Assembly: GCF_000820765.1 (NCBI RefSeq)
Contig: NZ_CCYH01000012.1
Span: 1-64,000 of the forward strand
Length of the DNA: 64,000 bases
Reading direction: 5' to 3'
Origin: Candidatus Soleaferrea massiliensis AP7
GTDB lineage: Bacteria; Bacillota; Clostridia; Oscillospirales; Ruminococcaceae
Shown here: in pieces, positions 16,096-27,275 of the stretch
How the letters are laid out: every line of letters starts with the position of its first letter
How positions within the stretch are numbered: position 1 is the stretch's first letter
Notes under the pieces: model-generated
Seen by the model: only the letters and a program-made list of their open reading frames with translations
Told to the model about the DNA's origin: nothing
Database searches by the model: none
Made by a program: the position numbers and the translations under genes

Positions 16096-17007
16096 TTATT
16101 TGAGCAGTCCCTTGGACTGTAGAAATTCTTTCGCCACGTCCTGCGGCGATTTGCCCTCTACGTCGCATGCGTAGGTGAGATTTACCATATCCTCATCGGT
16201 GAAGATGCCGCTGAGCTTGTTCAGCACCTCTTCAAGGTTTGGAGCGGCTTCCTTAAACTTTTCAAAAATATCATCGCGGACCAGCAGCGCGCCGTTGTAT
16301 TCCGGGAAGAAATGCTTGTCGTCCTCCAGAATCTTCAGGTTTGCTTTTTTGTTGAGCCCATCGGTCGAATAGACGATCACGACGTCGATGTTGCCGCTTT
16401 CCACTGCGGAATATTTGAGTCCGATATCGACCGGATTGCCCGCCTTGAACTTGAGTCCGTAAAATTCGATCATCGGGTTGTATTTGGCGCTTCCTTCTTC
16501 ACTGAAGAAATCATGCTCCGCGCCGAAGGTGAGCTCTCCAGCAACCGGTACGAGATCGCTGATGGTGTTCAGATTGTATTTGTCCGCGATCTCCTGCGGA
16601 ACGGCGATTGCATAGGTGTTGTTGATGCCGAGCTTGTCCAGCAGGTGAACCTGCTTTTCAGCGGTGGCCTTCTCATTGACAAAATCGTACAGCGATGTGC
16701 CTTCCGGTACGTCGGTCGGGTCATATTTCAGGTAGGTGGTCAGCAGTGTGCCGTCATAGCAGTTCAGCAGGTCGGAATTGCCCTTGATCAGCTCGTTGAA
16801 CTCGTTGACCGGGGACATCTCGTCCATGATTTTGACCTTCAGATCGGTGTCTTGCTCCACCAGCTGCTTGACCATCTGATGGATGATCTTCATCTCGGAG
16901 TACAGCCCGTCATAGATTTTCAGGGTGCTTTTGTCGTCTCCGGAACTGCATCCGGTGAAGGACAGCGCCAGCGCGGCGCTCAGCAGGATGGCTGCGAATT
17001 TTTTCAT
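16096..17007 (-). CDS. opuCC: osmoprotectant ABC transporter substrate-binding lipoprotein
   Basis: 303 residues. Signal peptide with lipobox LSFTGCSSG places it on the outer face of the membrane. The mature part starts STLKIYDGLYSEMKIIHQMV and follows the type-II fold of OpuCC/ProX/OpuAC-type glycine betaine, carnitine or choline binding proteins, with an SALNINNTYAIAVP-like hinge. Ligand specificity cannot be read off. The start at 17007 follows GGAAGGTG. It is the last gene of the operon ATPase-permease-permease-binding protein. Confidence 0.85.
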   Translation of the reverse strand: MKKFAAILLSAALALSFTGCSSGDDKSTLKIYDGLYSEMKIIHQMVKQLVEQDTDLKVKIMDEMSPVNEFNELIKGNSDLLNCYDGTLLTTYLKYDPTDVPEGTSLYDFVNEKATAEKQVHLLDKLGINNTYAIAVPQEIADKYNLNTISDLVPVAGELTFGAEHDFFSEEGSAKYNPMIEFYGLKFKAGNPVDIGLKYSAVESGNIDVVIVYSTDGLNKKANLKILEDDKHFFPEYNGALLVRDDIFEKFKEAAPNLEEVLNKLSGIFTDEDMVNLTYACDVEGKSPQDVAKEFLQSKGLLK

Positions 17008-17041
17008 AGTTTCACCTTCCATTCGTCTTTCGTGTGTACAT

Positions 17042-17641
17042 CTATTTTGTGGATGACCGGCGGTAAAGGCGTTTTTCAATGTACGCCATGACAAAGTCGA
17101 TGGCCACAGCCATCACCACAAGGGTCAGCGTGCCGGTCAGGATCTGCATGGTATTTTGAATGCGGATGCCGTTGTAGATGACCGATCCGAGTCCGCCGCC
17201 GCCGACAAAGGTGGCGAAGACCGCGACACCGACCGCCGTCACCGTCGCAATGCGGATGCCGGTGAAGACCATCGGGAACGCAATCGGCAGCTCGACATGG
17301 ATCAGCCGGTACATCTTGGTCATGCCCATGCCGCGCGCAGCCTCCTTGATGGCGGGTTCAACGCCGCTCAGGCCCAGATAGGTGTTGTGCACCACCGGCA
17401 GCAGCGAGTAGAGCACAAGACCGATGATAACGGTCAGTTTGCCCGCGCCCAGGAACACCATGATGATGCCCAGCAGCGCCAGTGCCGGCACGGTCTGCAG
17501 GATGTCCACCATCCACAGGATGACCTGCCGCACCTTTTTGAAGTAATAGGCCAGCACGCCCAGCGGAAGGCCGACCGCAATCGTGAAGACGACCGCGAGC
17601 AGGACGATATAGAGATGTTCCAAAACCATGGTGATATTCAT
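17042..17641 (-). CDS. opuCD: osmoprotectant ABC transporter permease
   Basis: 199-residue inner-membrane permease with five to six hydrophobic helices and the EAARGMGMTKMYRLIHVELP coupling loop for the ATPase. It starts 4 bases before the end of the other permease gene (ATG overlapping), so translation is coupled. It pairs with the second permease to form the channel of an OpuC-type importer. Confidence 0.85.
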   Translation of the reverse strand: MNITMVLEHLYIVLLAVVFTIAVGLPLGVLAYYFKKVRQVILWMVDILQTVPALALLGIIMVFLGAGKLTVIIGLVLYSLLPVVHNTYLGLSGVEPAIKEAARGMGMTKMYRLIHVELPIAFPMVFTGIRIATVTAVGVAVFATFVGGGGLGSVIYNGIRIQNTMQILTGTLTLVVMAVAIDFVMAYIEKRLYRRSSTK

Positions 17642-18285
17642 CTTCTGCCCCTCCTCAATGCCTTCGGTGTCAGCAGCTTCTGCAGGGAGTCAATCAGCAG
17701 GCTTAAAACCACCGCAATGATGGCGGCGGGGATCGCACCGGCGATAATCAGCATATTGTTGTTGGTGCTGACGCCGATATAGATGAAATCGCCGAGCCCG
17801 CCGAGCCCGATCATCGAGGCAAGCACCGCCCAGCTGACCGTGTAGACGGTCGACATGCGCAGTCCGCCGATGATGTTCGGCAGTGCCAGCGGGATTTCCA
17901 CCTTCAGCAGCCGCTGCAAGCTGGACATGCCGCAGCCCCTGGCCGCATCCTTATATTGGGCCGGCACCTCGATGATGCCGACATAGGTGTTCTTTAATAT
18001 CGGGAAGATCGCGTAGATCGCCAGCGCTGTGATGACCGTCTGCGGCACCATGCCGAAGACAAGGAACAGCATGCCGATGAACACGATGCCCGGGATGGTC
18101 TGGAAGACGGAGATGACCGGCAGGATCACCTTGGCAAAGCGCGGAACCCTGGACAGCAGGACGCCCAGCACAAGCGCGATCACAAACGCGATTGCCACCG
18201 AGATGAACACATACATCAGATGGACGCCGATGGCGGTCATCAGCTTCTGTCCGTAGAGATCGAAGAAATCAAGCACTCGTCTCAC
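17638..18285 (-). CDS. opuCB: osmoprotectant ABC transporter permease
   Basis: 215-residue membrane permease with the coupling motif DAARGCGMSSLQRLLKVEIP and about six transmembrane helices. It overlaps the ATPase gene by 17 bases and the downstream permease by 4. The two permeases are clearly paralogous, as in OpuC systems. Confidence 0.85.
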   Translation of the reverse strand: MRRVLDFFDLYGQKLMTAIGVHLMYVFISVAIAFVIALVLGVLLSRVPRFAKVILPVISVFQTIPGIVFIGMLFLVFGMVPQTVITALAIYAIFPILKNTYVGIIEVPAQYKDAARGCGMSSLQRLLKVEIPLALPNIIGGLRMSTVYTVSWAVLASMIGLGGLGDFIYIGVSTNNNMLIIAGAIPAAIIAVVLSLLIDSLQKLLTPKALRRGRR

Positions 18286-19393
18286 CCCACAATGCGTCCG
18301 CCATGGCCTTTGCCATACTGGTTTTTGTCACAATACCGGCGACCGTATCGTCCTTATTGAGCACGACGACATAGCTGTCGCCGGAGGATACCAGCTTGTC
18401 AAAGCATTCCCGCGCATCCTCGTCGACATAGGAAACCGTGTTGGTGGTCGACATGATGTCGTCGATGCTGCCGCCCGGCTTGCCGTATTTCTTGATGTCC
18501 GCAACCGAGATGGTGCCCGCGTAGGTGTCGTCCGCCCGGACGACCAGCAGGCTGTCCACATGATGGCGCGCCATACGCTCGGTACAGGCCCGCACGCCCT
18601 TGCTGAGCGGCACGCTGTAGACGCTGGTGCGCATGAAGTCCGCCGCGGTCAGCTCGATGGGTTCGGAATCCTGGATGCGTTTGCCCATGAAGGAGCGGAT
18701 CAAATCGTCCGCCGGATTCTCAAGCATCTCTTCCGGCGAGGCCATCTGTGCGATGTGGCCCTGTTCCATGAAGATGATGCGGTCCGCGAGGTTGAGCGCC
18801 TCATCCATATCATGCGTGACAAACACGATGGTTTTGCCCAGCTTCTTCTGCAGCTTGCGGACCTCCTCCTGCAGGACCGAACGGGTCATCGGGTCGAGCG
18901 CGCCAAACGGCTCGTCCATCAGTACGATCGGCGGGGAGGCGGCAAGCGCGCGCAGCACGCCGATGCGCTGCTGCTGTCCGCCAGACAGCTCGGAAGGATA
19001 TTTGTGCGCGTACTGGTCATAAGGCAGGTTCACCATCTCGAGCAGGTCGTGCACAATCTTATCGCAGTCCTCTTTTTTATATTTTAACAGTTTCGGCACC
19101 ACACAGATGTTCTGTGCCACCGTCATATTCGGAAACAGTCCGATCTGCTGTATCACGTATCCGATGGAGCGCCGAAGCTCCACGCGGTTGACCGTCGCAG
19201 TATCCTTGCCGTTTACAATAATCCGTCCTTCATCCGGCTGGATCAGACGGTTGATCATCTTCAGCGTTGTGGTTTTGCCGCATCCGCTGGGGCCGATCAG
19301 AACGGTAAATTCCCCCTCGGGAATCTCGAAGCTCAGATCGTTGAGCACGGTGGTTTTGCCATAGGTCTTCTTGACATGTTCAAAACGAATCAA
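18269..19393 (-). CDS. opuCA: osmoprotectant ABC transporter ATPase with tandem CBS domains
   Basis: 374-residue ATPase energising compatible-solute uptake. Walker A GPSGCGKT, signature LSGGQQQR and Walker B VLMDEPFGALDP are intact. The last ~120 residues form two CBS domains (DSLLVVRADDTYAGTISVAD and SYVVVLNKDDTVAGIVT), which in OpuCA proteins sense ionic strength or bind c-di-AMP. TTG start at 19393 is chosen for GAGAGGAGAGG upstream; the open frame extends further but through the promoter. First gene of the operon. Confidence 0.88.
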   Translation of the reverse strand: MIRFEHVKKTYGKTTVLNDLSFEIPEGEFTVLIGPSGCGKTTTLKMINRLIQPDEGRIIVNGKDTATVNRVELRRSIGYVIQQIGLFPNMTVAQNICVVPKLLKYKKEDCDKIVHDLLEMVNLPYDQYAHKYPSELSGGQQQRIGVLRALAASPPIVLMDEPFGALDPMTRSVLQEEVRKLQKKLGKTIVFVTHDMDEALNLADRIIFMEQGHIAQMASPEEMLENPADDLIRSFMGKRIQDSEPIELTAADFMRTSVYSVPLSKGVRACTERMARHHVDSLLVVRADDTYAGTISVADIKKYGKPGGSIDDIMSTTNTVSYVDEDARECFDKLVSSGDSYVVVLNKDDTVAGIVTKTSMAKAMADALWGETSA

Positions 19394-19417
19394 TCGGTTC
19401 CTCTCCTCTCGGGACGG

Positions 19418-19483
19418 TCTAACAACCTTGTAAATATTTGAAGTTGTTAGATTTATTATAATGGATTTTGCCGCTAAAGTCAA
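19418..19483 (-). promoter_or_regulatory. opuC promoter with inverted-repeat operator
   Basis: On the minus strand, TTGACT (19483-19478), 17-base spacer, TATAAT (19460-19455). Immediately downstream, TCTAACAAC (19451-19443 read on the minus strand) and its exact inverted partner (19426-19418) flank a 16-base centre. The repeat covers the transcription start and early leader, a good place for a repressor. The BusR-like gene directly upstream is the best candidate. Confidence 0.75.
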
Positions 19484-19540
19484 ATCGCCGGCAGGTGTTT
19501 TGACGAACTTTCTGAAATGGCCGCAATGAAAGATATCTTT

Positions 19541-19591
19541 TTCTATAAAAGCACGGTCCCGCCTGTCAGGCGGCATTGCGCTTTTATAGAA
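19541..19591. repeat. nested 51-base palindrome
   Basis: Outer arms TTCTATAAAAGC / GCTTTTATAGAA are perfect; the centre GCCTG-T-CAGGC is a second palindrome. It lies about 60 bases upstream of the opuC -35 box and 310 bases from the BusR-like gene. No T tail suggests a terminator. It could be a regulator site or a small RNA structure. Confidence 0.6.
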
Positions 19592-19745
19592 TGAGTTTTA
19601 AAGATCTTGTGGATTTTCACTTTATAAGGAATAAATTTTTATGTTGTTTCGATTCCAAGTTTATTATGAAGAATAATTTATACTTTTACACGCATACACG
19701 CCAGGAATGTAAAAAAATAGCTAAATGCAATCGGGTGTTCCTGTT

Positions 19746-19779
19746 CATACAGGGCCGCAAGCACCGGCGGCCCTGTATG
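19746..19779. repeat. 13-bp inverted repeat downstream of the BusR-like gene
   Basis: CATACAGGGCCGC pairs perfectly with GCGGCCCTGTATG. It lies 126 bases after the regulator stop (minus strand) and lacks a clear T run, so it may be a weak terminator or an RNA-processing hairpin. The rest of 19592-19904 is AT-rich without a gene. Confidence 0.5.
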
Positions 19780-19904
19780 ACGGTATTGATTCAAGCCCTA
19801 TTTGCCGCCGGGCTTCCAAAGTACATCCCGCAGGATGCATGCCTCGTCATGGCGGCGATACATATGCACGCAGCCGTTCAGAAGCCTTTATCGGCGGACG
19901 ACGG

Positions 19905-20531
19905 CTACTCCGTCTCCCGGATGTACTTTTCCGCGGCTTCGGCGGCGGCGAGGTCACCGACAAAGACGACGGTGTCTCCGGCCAAAAGCTGCGCATACGG
20001 ACCCGGAGACAGGATGATGTTGTCTTCCCGCCGGATCGCGATGATGGTGGCGCCGGTGGCCTGCCAGAACTGCAGTTCCCCAATGTTTTTGCCGCACACC
20101 CGGCTGTTTTCTTCGATTTTGACCTCATAGTTTGTGAATGGCGCCGCGATCGACGCGGATTCCTCAATTTTGGAGATGACGGCTGCAGTATCGGAGATTT
20201 TTCGGCTGAGCTCATTGTGCTGTGCAATCATATTTTTGAGCTGGTTCTGCAGCTGGCCGAGGTCCACGCGCTTACCGAACCGTTCAATATATTTCTGTGC
20301 GTTGTCCGCGGACAGGATGTAAACGCCGCTCTGCGGCTTGATCTCCACGACCTGCATATCGGACAGCAGTTTGAGCGCGCGCCGGATGGTTTCGGGGGAT
20401 ACGCCGTATTCCGAAGCCATCACGCTGCGGCCGTAGACCTTGCTGTTCTCCTGAAGCTCTCCGCGGGTGACCCGGGAGGCGATGTCCAGCGCAATACGCA
20501 GGTACTGCGGCTGGATGATGCGTTCAGACAT
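19905..20531 (-). CDS. busR: GntR-type regulator with RCK_C domain (BusR-like)
   Basis: 208 residues. Residues 1-75 are a GntR winged helix (SRVTRGELQENSKVYGRSVM, ASEYGVSPETIRRALKLL). A coiled coil follows (GQLQNQLKNMIAQHNELSRK). The C-terminal ~80 residues are a TrkA_C/RCK_C domain (GELQFWQATGATIIAIRRED, GDTVVFVGDLAAAEAAEKYI). This order matches BusR, a c-di-AMP receptor known in lactococci and streptococci to repress a glycine betaine importer. Here it sits upstream of an OpuC operon with an inverted-repeat operator, which fits the same role. Start at MSER is chosen; an in-frame ATG six codons earlier is possible. c-di-AMP binding is inference. Confidence 0.75.
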   Translation of the reverse strand: MSERIIQPQYLRIALDIASRVTRGELQENSKVYGRSVMASEYGVSPETIRRALKLLSDMQVVEIKPQSGVYILSADNAQKYIERFGKRVDLGQLQNQLKNMIAQHNELSRKISDTAAVISKIEESASIAAPFTNYEVKIEENSRVCGKNIGELQFWQATGATIIAIRREDNIILSPGPYAQLLAGDTVVFVGDLAAAEAAEKYIRETE

Positions 20532-20714
20532 TTCATCACATTCTTTCATGGTTGTTTGCGGCGGGAATAGACACCGTCTGTTGTCATCCTGCCCATTGTT
20601 GTCAGGGGTATTCGCACCAAATAAGTGTATCATCAAAACCACAGGCAGAACGAGTGGGTTGTACCAGTCCCCTGAAAGGGAATGTTATCTTCTTCCATGA
20701 GGAGGTATCCAACA

Positions 20715-20828
20715 ATGTGTCAGCCGCATCATACGCACGGCAGCTGCTCAGACAGCGCCTGTATGATTCCTTTTCAGCCGCAGCGAACGATTGTGATGGA
20801 CGTTCGTTTCGCTCCATGCTGGAAGTGA
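20715..20828 (+). CDS. possible Cys/His-rich 37-residue peptide
   Basis: ATG with GAGGAGG 9 bases upstream. The peptide starts MCQPHHTHGSCSDSACMIPF and contains four Cys and three His in 37 residues. It is divergent from the BusR-like gene. No family is recognised. The strong ribosome binding site is the main support; the promoter is not obvious. The surrounding 20532-20873 has no other gene. Confidence 0.35.
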   Translation: MCQPHHTHGSCSDSACMIPFQPQRTIVMDVRFAPCWK

Positions 20829-20873
20829 CGGCTGACAGGGTACCTGAGTCGCATAGCCGTTGGTTTCCTTTAT

Positions 20874-20908
20874 AAAAAGGCAACGGACACAGGTTTCCCT
20901 GTGTCCGG
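20874..20908 (-). terminator. pyrG terminator
   Basis: GGACACAGG / CCTGTGTCC stem around GAAA, followed on the minus strand by GTTGCCTTTTTATAA. Confidence 0.75.
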
Positions 20909-20987
20909 TTCATTCTGTTTGATAAACATGTCAGGGAATTCGGGAAGCGCTTGGAGCTTCCGCATAGCAACGTTCCAGGAAAAGCCG

Positions 20988-22589
<1,602 letters not shown>

Positions 22590-22734
22590 TTAAAATCCTC
22601 CATTAATCTATTTTCTAAACGCAGACAAATTGCAGCCCTTCTCAGAAGGCCTGCATACATCCGAACTTGCCCGGTGACCGGGGGATGGCCGCCGCACCCT
22701 GTGCCGCCGCCATATTCGATTCAATACTTTATTT

Positions 22735-22763
22735 ATTGTACTATTTTTGCCCGAACAGGTCAA
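22735..22763 (-). promoter_or_regulatory. pyrG promoter
   Basis: Minus strand TTGACC (22763-22758), 17-base spacer, TACAAT (22740-22735). The 140-base leader has GCAGGCCTTCTGAGAAGGGCTGC and other small hairpins but no obvious terminator, so the reiterative-transcription attenuation known for some pyrG genes is not evident. Confidence 0.7.
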
Positions 22764-23366
22764 GTGAAAATACTATTAACTTTGGCAAAGTTCGCGAAAA
22801 AAAACCGCCTGAACGCACAAAAAGACGGATATCGGACAGAACGCCTGCCGGTTATCCGCCTTCATGGCTGTGCCTTGGAAAATGAATGGAGCGTTCTTTC
22901 TGAAAGTTTTTACGGAGAAACCGCTGCGTGCAGTCTCAAGAGCGGCACCATCAATCAAAACCACTGGTGAACAAATGGCGTGCAACCGCCTTAAAAGGGA
23001 GAAACCGAGCATCTTTTTAACAGCGGCACAACAAATCGAAATCACCGGTGAATGGGCGGCGTGCACCAGCCCCAAATGGGCTGGATACCGGACCGCTTCT
23101 TTAGAGACAGGGAACAAGCCGTCAGTTGCATGAAACGCACGGCTGCATGGCGGCAGTTATGGTATTCATTCAACCGTAGGGAAACGTTCTTATTGTCCCT
23201 TGGCTTGATCCATGCTGAAGCGAGAACAGATGAGGGCAGCTTCACCGGCATGCGGACGATTTCCGCCATTATGAAAGTCACAAGTCAGACTGGAAAATAA
23301 CACGATGAATCTCTTTAAACACTTCCTCAAGACGTATACACATCTATGGATCGATAAAAATATCTG
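22764..23366. other. 600-base intergenic stretch with a degenerate 80-base repeat
   Basis: Frames on the + strand are open (an 89-codon one at 22864) but lack a convincing ribosome binding site. Two related segments (22941-22990 and 23021-23070, both running from CGGCAC to GTGCAnC) are spaced 80 bases apart and explain the repeated TGE..AC pattern of that frame. I regard it as non-coding or decayed. Confidence 0.4.
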
Positions 23367-24533
23367 TTACAGATAATCGATGTTCAGCACATCGGAAAGC
23401 ATGGCATAGAAGGTGGAAAAATGGTTGGTCAGATATTCTTTGGGGTTCGCCGAGATAAACAGCGGACGGTCGTCCCGCGTGACCGGCAGCCGCACAGACA
23501 CAGTGGTGGACTGCCCTTCCTCGGAGGAGACAGACAGCTTGCCCCAGTGCTTGTGGATGATCTGTTCGGTCAGATACAATCCCAGCCCCAGCCTGTTATC
23601 CGCGCTGGCATGCGGGATATAGGAGAAGTAGGGATCTGCCACATGCTCAATACGGTTGGAGGCGATGCCCTCTCCGTTGTCCGCAAAGGTGATGACGGCA
23701 TCCTGCTTTTCCACTGTCAATGTGACCTCGATGCAAATATTCTCCGGATGCTCCGCGTGTTTCCGTTTGCAGGAAGCGATGGCGTTGGAGAGGATGCACA
23801 GCACAGCTGTGGTCATTCTCTCCGGATCGAACATGGTGACCAACGGCTGAGAACCATGATAAGCAATCTTGATACCGTCCTTAAGGCCCAGCTCGCTGAC
23901 AACTTCGCACAGATAGGAGAGAAACCGGTTTAAATCGGTCTGCTTGGTCTGCAAGGGCTGTTCGCTGTATTTGAGTTTTGCCGATTCGGCCAATGTGTAG
24001 TTGTGTCCGTAAAGGATATAGAGATTGCGGTAAACAGCCTGAAAATACTGCCGGGTTTCCTTTTCCATTCCCTTGGTCTTCGTCTGGAGAGCCTTCAGCC
24101 CGGATAAAATGACTGCAAACGGGGAGCGGTAGTTGTATTCCAGCTTGTTGACAGCCGACTGTGTGTCATCCGTTTCTGAAATCTGTTCATACGACTGCTG
24201 TATACCCGGAAAAAACTGCACGAGACAGCCCGTAAAAGTGCCTTCCCGGGACATCAGCGGCGTAAAAAAGAGCTGATGCCGTTTTAGACGCTCAATGGAA
24301 AGCGGCAGGATCAGTGTTTTTCCGGCTTCCAGCTTGCGGTAGATGTTCTGATAATTGAAAAATCCCAATGTGATTTTAAAAAACTGCTGCTTTTGCAGGA
24401 CCGGATGTTCTTCGGTCCCAACGCGGTTCACCCAGACAATATTCAGCTTTGCATCGGTGACACAGACCGGTTCGGCCATTTCGCCGTAAACCGTCCGAAT
24501 CATCTTCAATGCCGCTTCTAAACCTTCTTTCAA
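23367..24533 (-). CDS. histidine-kinase-like protein lacking the phosphoacceptor His
   Basis: About 388 residues, no transmembrane segment. An N-terminal PAS-like region (EPVCVTDAKLNIVWVNRVGT) is followed by a helical dimerisation segment and a HATPase_c domain with N box (LCILSNAIASCKRK), G1 box (FADNGEGIA) and G2 box (GLGLYLTEQI). At the expected H box the sequence is LEYNYRSPFAVI, aligning Tyr133 where kinases have His (H-E-L-R-T-P-L). No response regulator is adjacent. It could be an ATP-binding sensor, a phosphatase or a partner of another kinase. Start TTG at 24533 follows AGAGGGTG; ATG at 24575 is the alternative. Confidence 0.65.
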   Translation of the reverse strand: MKEGLEAALKMIRTVYGEMAEPVCVTDAKLNIVWVNRVGTEEHPVLQKQQFFKITLGFFNYQNIYRKLEAGKTLILPLSIERLKRHQLFFTPLMSREGTFTGCLVQFFPGIQQSYEQISETDDTQSAVNKLEYNYRSPFAVILSGLKALQTKTKGMEKETRQYFQAVYRNLYILYGHNYTLAESAKLKYSEQPLQTKQTDLNRFLSYLCEVVSELGLKDGIKIAYHGSQPLVTMFDPERMTTAVLCILSNAIASCKRKHAEHPENICIEVTLTVEKQDAVITFADNGEGIASNRIEHVADPYFSYIPHASADNRLGLGLYLTEQIIHKHWGKLSVSSEEGQSTTVSVRLPVTRDDRPLFISANPKEYLTNHFSTFYAMLSDVLNIDYL

Positions 24534-24844
24534 AAAAAACACCCTCTTCTGGCAGATAGCAATAGTAGTATTCACACCTAAACGGCAGGAATACCCTTCT
24601 CACCTGAATTTTCTTCTGGATTTTGCTTTTCTGTTTTTCTGAAGCGTTAGTGTGGCAGATCAATATTTTTTGATGAATTGTATGTTGAATATCTTAAAAA
24701 ACACTATTATTCGACTAATTTCGACATTACACCTCTATTATACATCTAATTTCATCAAATGACAAATTTTTCTTGAGAAAAACTGCACGATAAATTCTTC
24801 ATATTTTATATATCGTTTATTTACTGATTTTGTCATGAAATCTA

Positions 24845-24873
24845 TTGATTTTTTGTGCCCGATCATATAAAAT
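24845..24873 (+). promoter_or_regulatory. gap promoter
   Basis: TTGATT (24845-24850), 17-base spacer, TAAAAT (24868-24873), in a strongly AT-rich 24660-24900 stretch that otherwise holds no feature. Confidence 0.6.
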
Positions 24874-24885
24874 GAGAATAGTTAA

Positions 24886-25953
<1,068 letters not shown>

Positions 25954-25975
25954 GTTTTTTAGATTTTCATAAAAG

Positions 25976-26008
25976 AAGCCGTCCGAAACTGGTTCGGTAC
26001 GGCTTTTT
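25976..26008 (+). terminator. gap terminator
   Basis: AAGCCGTCCGAA / TTCGGTACGGCTT with one bulge, followed by TTTTT. Confidence 0.8.
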
Positions 26009-26101
26009 GCGTTTGGTCTGGATGAGGGACCTTATTATGATAATTTACCATGGCAAGGAGGGCACCACACCTTGACAAGATGGATTACAAACAAAGCGAG
26101 A

Positions 26102-26155
26102 CCGCTGAAATACAGCGAAATAAAGGCTATACAGCCAAGAAACAATTGGCGATAA
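26102..26155. repeat. solo degenerate unit of the dispersed repeat
   Basis: CCGCTG-AAATA-CAGCG, 14-15 bases, then GCCAAG-AAACAA-TTGGC. This is the same pair of hairpins, in the same order and spacing, as the inverted ~60-base unit in the large repeats at 15.6 and 42.5 kb, although the primary sequence is otherwise diverged. The remainder of 26009-26235 has no gene. Confidence 0.45.
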
Positions 26156-26235
26156 AGCTGCTGTCTTATAGCCGTGCAGCAACCCTGCGGTCATATGTTA
26201 GCAAACATAGATAGGTCAACCCAGTTTTAAACAAA

Positions 26236-26266
26236 CTAAAAAGCCAGGAACATGATGTTCCCGGCT
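26236..26266 (-). terminator. terminator of the PHP phosphatase gene
   Basis: GCCGGGAACAT / ATGTTCCTGGC hairpin with TTTTT on the minus strand. Confidence 0.8.
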
Positions 26267-26305
26267 TCGGCTTATCCCTTTTAAATTCAGCACTGTAAAA
26301 CGAAT

Positions 26306-27058
26306 TCAGATTGCTATTGAGAAGTTGATGCCCACCGCAACCGGAACCTTCAGCGTTTCGTTCTTCAGGAGGCTGCGCGCGTTCTTCTCGAACATCTCCA
26401 CATATTCCTGACCGGCGTCGTTGAGCACGACATCGAAGGCCTCATGGAATTCCGGGATGCGTTTCATCAGATTGTGAAAATCCGATCCCAGAAGCTGCAC
26501 CATATGGTGCTTGATCAGCTTGATCGCCGTGCGGACGGTGGTCTCGTCGGTCAGGGAATGGGTGTTCATCTGCGTGTAGCATCCGAGATCCAGCAGGTCC
26601 AGTATGCGGTTTGGATTCTTCATAATGGTCATGTAGCGTTCAATATGGGAGATGATCGGAATGATCTTCCGTTCATGGATGATCCTGTGCAGGCTTTCAT
26701 AGACCTCTTTGCTCCAGCAGCTGCAGGGGAGTTCCAGAAGGATAAAGCGGGTGCGTTCAATGCACAGCTTTTCCAGCCCTTCCAGATCGGCAAGATCCTC
26801 GTTCCAAAGAACCTCCGCACCTTTGATGATGTTCGGGTAATTCTTGATGACATCGAGGTTTCCAACCAACTTATTGTACGCCCTGTCCCGCTTTTCAATA
26901 AATTCAGAAACCGACATGCGGTCGGGACGGAAATGCGGCGTTGCCAAAACAGTCGTGATTCCATTTTCAACACATAATTTGAGCATTGCAACCGATTCCT
27001 CAACGGTTTTTGCGCCGGTATCGATGCCAGGCAAAATATGTGAATGTAAATCTATCAT
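26306..27058 (-). CDS. PHP-domain tyrosine phosphatase (CpsB/YwqE-like)
   Basis: 250 residues. MIDLHSHILPGIDTGAKTVE carries the first metal-binding HxH, LATPHFRPDR the second, and PIISHIERY and LLGSDFHN the later metal ligands of the CpsB/CapB/YwqE family. These Mn-dependent phosphatases usually remove phosphate from a bacterial tyrosine kinase that controls capsule or exopolysaccharide synthesis. No kinase or capsule gene is adjacent, so the substrate is unknown. ATG at 27058 follows AAAGGGTT. Confidence 0.8.
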   Translation of the reverse strand: MIDLHSHILPGIDTGAKTVEESVAMLKLCVENGITTVLATPHFRPDRMSVSEFIEKRDRAYNKLVGNLDVIKNYPNIIKGAEVLWNEDLADLEGLEKLCIERTRFILLELPCSCWSKEVYESLHRIIHERKIIPIISHIERYMTIMKNPNRILDLLDLGCYTQMNTHSLTDETTVRTAIKLIKHHMVQLLGSDFHNLMKRIPEFHEAFDVVLNDAGQEYVEMFEKNARSLLKNETLKVPVAVGINFSIAI

Positions 27059-27246
27059 GATAACCCTTTCCTTTGTACCTATATGCAAAATTTAAGGCAA
27101 TGCAACAAAAAAACCAGATTACTATTTTATTCCCACAAAAGAAAGCCGCTATACAGCCGCTTTTTTCCTTTTCTTATCAGAAAAACAGAAATAAACAATA
27201 TTCTGCCTATGTCACATCACCATACAGGTCCTATTCTCGTGACCAC

Positions 27247-27275
27247 ATTATACTACGTTCCCATATGGAATGCAA
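27247..27275 (-). promoter_or_regulatory. promoter of the PHP phosphatase gene
   Basis: Minus strand TTGCAT (27275-27270), 17-base spacer containing CCATATGG, TATAAT (27252-27247). The transcript leader is about 180 bases. Confidence 0.65.

Noticed and set aside
22864..23133. 89-codon gene between pyrG and the kinase-like gene
   Set aside because: No ribosome binding site and the frame is generated by a degenerate DNA duplication.
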